The position numbers and the translations under genes were made by a program. This document shows, one piece after another, positions 60,142-64,000 of a DNA stretch of 64,000 nt (its first letter is position 1; each line of letters opens with the position of its first letter). Under the pieces are notes generated by a model. That model was not told where the DNA came from, did not search any database, and worked only from the letters and a program-made list of their open reading frames with translations. The stretch spans positions 1,199,001-1,263,000 of the forward strand of contig NZ_CCXR01000001.1 in NCBI RefSeq assembly GCF_000821085.1, written 5' to 3'. The stretch comes from Bacillus sp. B-jedd. Lineage in GTDB: Bacteria; Bacillota; Bacilli; Bacillales; Cytobacillaceae.

Positions 60142-61590
60142 GTGAAAAATTATTTTCAACGGCTTGGCCGCTCTTTGATGCTGCCAGTAGCTGTCTTGCC
60201 GGCAGCCGCGATTTTAATGGGTATTGGTTACTGGATCGACCCTACCGGGTGGGGTGCTGACAGTCCGCTCGCAGCTTTCCTAATCAAGGCGGGCGCTTCA
60301 ATCATTGATAATATTCCAATCCTTTTTGCTGTCGGTATCGCATTTGGGATGTCCAAGGAAAGAGATGGATCCGCGGCTCTCAGCGGTCTCGTGGCCTATC
60401 TTGTCGTCACCACTTTACTATCGCCTGGAAGTGTATCCATGCTTCAAGGTATTGAAGTGGAAAAGGTTGACCCAGCCTTTGGCAAAATCGGAAATGCCTT
60501 TATCGGAATTATCTCAGGTATTATTGCTTCCAATATGTACAACCGTTTCAGCCATGTAAAGCTGCCTGATGCGCTGGCATTTTTCAGCGGTAAGAGGCTT
60601 GTTCCAATTATGACAGCAGTTACCATGCTCGTTGTTTCAGGCGCATTATTCTTTGTCTGGCCGGCTATTTTCTCTGGCTTGGTCTCTTTCGGTACAGGAA
60701 TGAGTAAATTAGGTGCTGTAGGCGCCGGTTTGTACGGATTCTTCAACCGTCTATTAATCCCGACTGGTTTGCACCACGCATTGAATTCCGTTTTCTGGTT
60801 TGACGTGGCGGGTATTAATGATATCGGGAATTTCTGGGCTAGCAAGGGCGTAAAGGGCGTTACTGGTATGTACCAGGCCGGATTCTTCCCTGTTATGATG
60901 TTCGGTCTGCCAGCCGCGGCATTAGCCATGGTCCATACAGCCAAAACAAAGAAGAAGAAACAAGCTGCTTCCTTAATGCTTGCAGCAGGTTTCGCGGCAT
61001 TCTTCACTGGCGTTACAGAGCCAATCGAATTTGCATTTATGTTCCTGGCTCCTGGACTTTATCTTGTCCACGCAGTACTAACTGGCCTTTCATTAACAGT
61101 TGCGGCCCTATTCCACTGGACAGCAGGATTCGGGTTCAGTGCGGGACTGGTTGACTTTATCCTTAGCTCTAGGTTGCCATTGGCAAACCAGCCATACATG
61201 CTGCTTGTTCAGGGGCTCGTATTCGCTGTTATTTACTACTTCTTATTCCGTTTCATTATTACGAAATTCAATCTTAAAACGCCTGGCCGTGAAGAGGATG
61301 AGGATCTGGAAGTTGAAGATGAAGCTTATGCTGCTGGCGATGATAAGCATGCAGTATTGGCTGCCAAGATTTATGATGGCCTCGGCGGCAAGGAAAACGT
61401 TAAGGCGATTGACAACTGTACAACAAGGCTGCGCCTTGAAGTAAAGGATATGGATGCGGTTGACCAGAAGAAAATCAAAGCAACAGGCGTTCCGGGCGTT
61501 AACGTAGTCGGACCGCACAGCATTCAAGTCATTGTCGGAACAAGTGTCCAATTCGTTGCAGACGAAATGGCAAAATTGCATAGAAGATAA
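60142..61590 (+). CDS. PTS EIICB component, GlcNAc/glucose family
   Basis: A 482-residue permease. Residues 1-~370 are an EIIC of the glucose/GlcNAc superfamily with about ten helices (MLPVAVLPAAAILMGIGYWI at the start; the active-site loop is FFTGVTEPIEFAFMFLAP). After an acidic linker, EIIB (~405-482) carries the phosphorylated cysteine in IDNCTTRLRLEV. No EIIA domain is present, so an external EIIA is needed. The overall pattern is closest to NagP/NagE-type GlcNAc permeases. The start is GTG at 60142. The RAT leader and the antiterminator gene after it indicate inducible expression. Confidence 0.93.
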   Translation: MKNYFQRLGRSLMLPVAVLPAAAILMGIGYWIDPTGWGADSPLAAFLIKAGASIIDNIPILFAVGIAFGMSKERDGSAALSGLVAYLVVTTLLSPGSVSMLQGIEVEKVDPAFGKIGNAFIGIISGIIASNMYNRFSHVKLPDALAFFSGKRLVPIMTAVTMLVVSGALFFVWPAIFSGLVSFGTGMSKLGAVGAGLYGFFNRLLIPTGLHHALNSVFWFDVAGINDIGNFWASKGVKGVTGMYQAGFFPVMMFGLPAAALAMVHTAKTKKKKQAASLMLAAGFAAFFTGVTEPIEFAFMFLAPGLYLVHAVLTGLSLTVAALFHWTAGFGFSAGLVDFILSSRLPLANQPYMLLVQGLVFAVIYYFLFRFIITKFNLKTPGREEDEDLEVEDEAYAAGDDKHAVLAAKIYDGLGGKENVKAIDNCTTRLRLEVKDMDAVDQKKIKATGVPGVNVVGPHSIQVIVGTSVQFVADEMAKLHRR

Positions 61591-61603
61591 TTTCTAAAAA
61601 CAG

Positions 61604-61636
61604 AAACGCCTGGATTTGGTAATCCAGGCGTTTTTG
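61604..61636. terminator. Bidirectional terminator between the PTS and antiterminator genes
   Basis: AAACGCCTGGATT and AATCCAGGCGTTT pair perfectly around a short loop, with T-runs on both strands. Confidence 0.93.
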
Positions 61637-61665
61637 GGTGTATTAGGGACGGTACAACAATCCCG

Positions 61666-62490
61666 CTATTGGTCGAGGTTCCTTAATCGTTCAATATGAA
61701 GGGTAAGATAACCAAGTTCATCTGTGGCAAGGGAAATTTCATATTTATGCAAAAGAACCCTGGCCATTTCTTTCGCGCAATCGTAGGCAACTGGGTATTT
61801 ATTGATAATTAACTGGTTCATCTCACTGTCCAAACTATAGGGTTCCTCATTATCGATTCTCAATAAAGCGAAACGGAGATGGGTAATGAACCTTTGATAA
61901 GAGATGTTTTCTTCGGAAACTTCCATATTAAAATACGCATTAAAGGTTCTAACCATTTCGTTAATAATGGTGGTTTGCCGAATCGTCTGCTTCATATTTG
62001 CGTTTTCAGCATTCGCAGCATGGAGATGGAGGGATATAAAGCCAGCTTCATCAATCGGCATTTCGATATTAAGCTTCTTTTTGATGTGTTCGAGTGCCCA
62101 AAGACTTATTTGGAATTCCTTTTTATAAAGGATTTTAATTTCATTCAAGAGCTTATTTTTAAGAATGATTCCAGAGCGGATCCTATCGATGGCAAAAGTA
62201 AGGTGGTCAGTTAAGGATAAATGAATATGGCTGTTTAATTTCGTCCCCAAAGCCTTCTCGGCATAATCAATAATTTCCTCGGTAAGCGTGAAATGTTCGG
62301 TAGGTATTTTTTGAAGGAGCTGCTGAAACTTTTCATGTTCATTCAGGACAAATAGTTTTTCAATTTTTCGTGAATCGATGATATCGTTTTTCTTTTTTTG
62401 AAAAGCGATTCCCGTCCCGATGGCAATTTTCTCTTCGTTTCCGTCTCTAATGATAATCGCATTATTGTTTAATATTTTTTTTAACCTCAT
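61666..62490 (-). CDS. BglG/LicT-family transcription antiterminator
   Basis: A 274-residue protein. Residues 1-~56 are the RNA-binding CAT domain (KKILNNNAIIIRDGNEEK, IGTGIAFQKKKND). PRD1 (~65-170) has HIHLSLTDHLTFAIDRI with its conserved His; PRD2 (~172-274) has YQRFITHLRFAL and YLTLHIERLRN. The PRD histidines are phosphorylated by HPr or the EII, which gates RNA binding. It should bind the RAT before the convergent PTS gene and prevent termination. GGAGGTG precedes the ATG. Confidence 0.95.
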   Translation of the reverse strand: MRLKKILNNNAIIIRDGNEEKIAIGTGIAFQKKKNDIIDSRKIEKLFVLNEHEKFQQLLQKIPTEHFTLTEEIIDYAEKALGTKLNSHIHLSLTDHLTFAIDRIRSGIILKNKLLNEIKILYKKEFQISLWALEHIKKKLNIEMPIDEAGFISLHLHAANAENANMKQTIRQTTIINEMVRTFNAYFNMEVSEENISYQRFITHLRFALLRIDNEEPYSLDSEMNQLIINKYPVAYDCAKEMARVLLHKYEISLATDELGYLTLHIERLRNLDQ

Positions 62491-62541
62491 ATACTGGCAC
62501 CTCCTTTTTACTGGACAGAGGGAATTGGATATGTAACTATA

Positions 62542-62557
62542 AGTGGTTTATACCATT
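62542..62557. promoter_or_regulatory. Possible NagR/DasR-type (dre-like) operator
   Basis: AGTGGTTTATACCATT contains TGGT-N4-ACCA, the arms of GntR/HutC-family GlcNAc operators, about 55 bp upstream of the antiterminator gene. A second inverted repeat, CCATATAAATGG, lies next to it. Confidence 0.45.
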
Positions 62558-62659
62558 AATTCCATATAAATGGTAGGGTTTTATTTTTATTTTGTCACAT
62601 TTTGCGGGTTTTTGTAACTTTCCTGCCTGCAAATGTTCGATTTTTATTGTTTCGGAGTC

Positions 62660-62820
62660 TGCACTATCCCGCAGGACAACCAGCTACCTTGAATGGGCTT
62701 TGCACGAAGGAAATGCGATAGCACAAAGGAAAGCTTCCAAGAATAATCCTCGCACGAAATTATGCGTTAGCATAATTGAGGATTTTCGAGGAGTCTACAT
62801 GCCTGAGCTCCAATCAACCA
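62660..62820 (-). repeat. Dispersed hairpin element, copy D (161 bp, truncated)
   Basis: Reverse orientation. It retains the end ATCAACCA, GAGGAGTCTACATGCCTGAG, TTCGTGCAAAGCCCATTC (as its complement) and CCCGCAGGACAACC. The GTGGAG/GGAGC hairpin half and one terminus are missing. It carries an extra local hairpin, ATTATGCGTTAGCATAAT. Confidence 0.82.
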
Positions 62821-63016
62821 GCCTTTCAAATTAAAGGTGTAACAATTAGGTTCAACCTATATTGTAACAATAGTATTCTCTATAAGGATATTCTTTTCCT
62901 GTGCAAAAGTAGTACAGGTTATTAATAAATTCTGAAAATTCCTTTACTATCCAGTTTGTGTTCCTTTATAGTAGAAGATGGTTGCAAAACCAATAATTTC
63001 AAAGGAGGAGAAGAAG

Positions 63017-63085
63017 ATGTTGATTGGTGTTTATGGAATTTTTGCAGGTGGAGATTACGAGGATGATAGGAAAATTGAGACGTAG
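63017..63085 (+). CDS. 22-codon small ORF with strong ribosome site (possible leader peptide)
   Basis: AAAGGAGGAG at 63001-63010 precedes an ATG at 63017. The frame encodes 22 residues, beginning MLIGVYGIFAGGDYEDD and ending KIET, then TAG. It stops 33 bp before the GNAT gene. The site is among the best ribosome sites of the region, so translation is plausible. No run of regulatory codons or attenuator hairpin is evident. I do not recognise the peptide. Confidence 0.5.
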   Translation: MLIGVYGIFAGGDYEDDRKIET

Positions 63086-63118
63086 TTGGGCACTGGCCCG
63101 GAACGGGGGATTTAATTT

Positions 63119-64000
63119 ATGGAATTAACGAAAGAAAAAATCAGGATCGTTGAATATCATGAAGGACTTGCCGAGGGTGTCGCACAGATGTGGAACAAGA
63201 GCCGCGAAGGCTGGGGGGGAGATGCCCAGATTACGACGGCAGAAAAGGTCCGTGTCCAGGAAGCGAACTCGGGTAACCTTAATTTATACTTGGCGATGGA
63301 TGGCGAAGAAGTCGTCGGCTATTGCGGGCTTTGTGAATACCGAGAGGACGAGGGGGCGCTGTATATCCCGCTCCTCAATGTACGGACTGATTACCATGGC
63401 AAAAAGATTGGCAGGGAGCTTGTCCTGAAGGCTTTGGAACGCACGGTCGAACTTGGCTGGCCGCGCCTCGACCTCTATACATGGGCGGGAAACACGAAAG
63501 CGGTGCCCCTTTATAAGAAATGCGGTTTCTTCTGGGAAGACCGTGATGACACTACCCATCTGATGAATTTCATGCCGACGGTTTTAAATACTGAAGCGGT
63601 TGCGGATTATTTTGCCGGAATTGACTGGTATAGTGCTGGTACACGGGCTATTGATGTGGCGCCTGATGGCAGGAAGGACAATGGCTTTACTTATTATGAA
63701 TACAGCTGGGAGTCGGACACCGACTCGTTAAGGATGGAGTTTGAACGGACCGGCCGTGGCGTGAGGTCAATTGAAACGGATGATTACCTTGTTTCTGTTA
63801 CAGCCGAGAACTTCCAGCTCGTCTGTGGAGCTGAATACACGGTCACATACCATCTGAAGAATAAATCGGGGAAACCGCTAACTGTTGAGCTTGAAGGTAA
63901 AGATCATAAGAATATCAAATTTGATTTTAAAACGAGTGTGACGGTTGAAGACGAAACAACGATTGAAGCGAAATTCAATCTTGGCGGACTGGATGAGGAG
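63119..64000 (+). CDS. GNAT family N-acetyltransferase, multidomain, cut by window end
   Basis: The frame from ATG 63119 is open to the last base, giving 294 residues of a longer protein. Residues ~8-155 are a GNAT domain: acetyl-CoA-site strand YIPLLNVRTDYHGKKIGREL and the AGNTKAVPLYKKCGFFWEDRD segment. From ~165 a beta-rich region follows (VSVTAENFQLVCGAEYTVTYHLKN), like an N-terminal cap of a larger multidomain protein. GGGGGAT precedes the ATG. The acceptor is unknown. The gene lies behind the 22-codon ORF and may be co-transcribed with it. Confidence 0.88.
   Translation, partial: MELTKEKIRIVEYHEGLAEGVAQMWNKSREGWGGDAQITTAEKVRVQEANSGNLNLYLAMDGEEVVGYCGLCEYREDEGALYIPLLNVRTDYHGKKIGRELVLKALERTVELGWPRLDLYTWAGNTKAVPLYKKCGFFWEDRDDTTHLMNFMPTVLNTEAVADYFAGIDWYSAGTRAIDVAPDGRKDNGFTYYEYSWESDTDSLRMEFERTGRGVRSIETDDYLVSVTAENFQLVCGAEYTVTYHLKNKSGKPLTVELEGKDHKNIKFDFKTSVTVEDETTIEAKFNLGGLDEE

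Noticed and set aside
62592-62834. 80-codon ORF between the antiterminator and the GNAT gene
   Set aside because: It overlaps dispersed element copy D and is not protein-like.

Overview
The window looks like chromosome of a low-GC Gram-positive spore-former of the Bacillaceae (Bacillus/Neobacillus/Mesobacillus-like). The evidence is strong AGGAGG-type ribosome sites, GTG/TTG starts, an S-box riboswitch, CcpA-type cre sites, LicT-type antitermination, a lipobox solute-binding protein and FIMAH-tailed secreted proteins. No rRNA, tRNA, phage, transposase or CRISPR genes were found.

1-6.7 kb: the tail of the assimilatory nitrite reductase operon (nirB-nirD) followed by sirohaem genes (fused SumT/HemD, SirB). 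SirC lies 2.4 kb further on, beyond an AI-2E-type permease and a PadR/pentapeptide-repeat pair. 6.7-10.6 kb: a kynurenine operon (kynU-kynB-kynA, minus strand) and an arylamine N-acetyltransferase. 10.8-14.0 kb: a TetR regulator with two upstream operators, driving an ABC-2 exporter. 14.2-18.1 kb: an S-box-controlled metY-metX-hom operon. 18.2-18.9 kb: thirteen non-coding 52-bp tandem repeats. 19-20.6 kb: a small exported protein and DegV.

20.8-53.8 kb is a large carbohydrate-use region. It holds two convergent, related secreted CBM/beta-propeller proteins. Between them lie a second 52-bp array (ten units) and an orphan FIMAH domain. Then come an FAD oxidoreductase, a YesL-like DUF624 protein, an Eis-like acetyltransferase, a CUT1-type sugar ABC transporter, a Gfo/Idh dehydrogenase and a regulator that joins a GGDEF-like domain to a winged helix. 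A long plus-strand series follows: SDR epimerase, DapA-like aldolase, medium-chain dehydrogenase, GH20, GH1, two more Gfo/Idh proteins, a second FAD oxidoreductase, two unusual glycosidase-like proteins and an SGNH esterase. A 22-bp sequence motif recurs at five positions here. At four promoters it runs into the -35 box, and the fifth copy sits just upstream of the regulator start. I read this as an undescribed local regulon, probably for an amino-sugar-containing glycan.

54-59.6 kb: a sigma-54 enhancer-binding protein with paired 12-bp palindromes and a textbook -24/-12 promoter. It faces an operon of HpaI-type aldolase, Nramp-fold transporter lacking the metal-binding motifs, and DUF1537 acid-sugar kinase. 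59.7-62.5 kb: a GlcNAc/glucose-type PTS EIICB behind a RAT/terminator leader, with a convergent LicT-family antiterminator. The window ends in a GNAT acetyltransferase cut by the edge, preceded by a 22-codon ORF with a strong ribosome site. Four copies of a hairpin-rich element of about 130-190 bp, with TGGTTGAT/ATCAACCA ends, sit in intergenic gaps.
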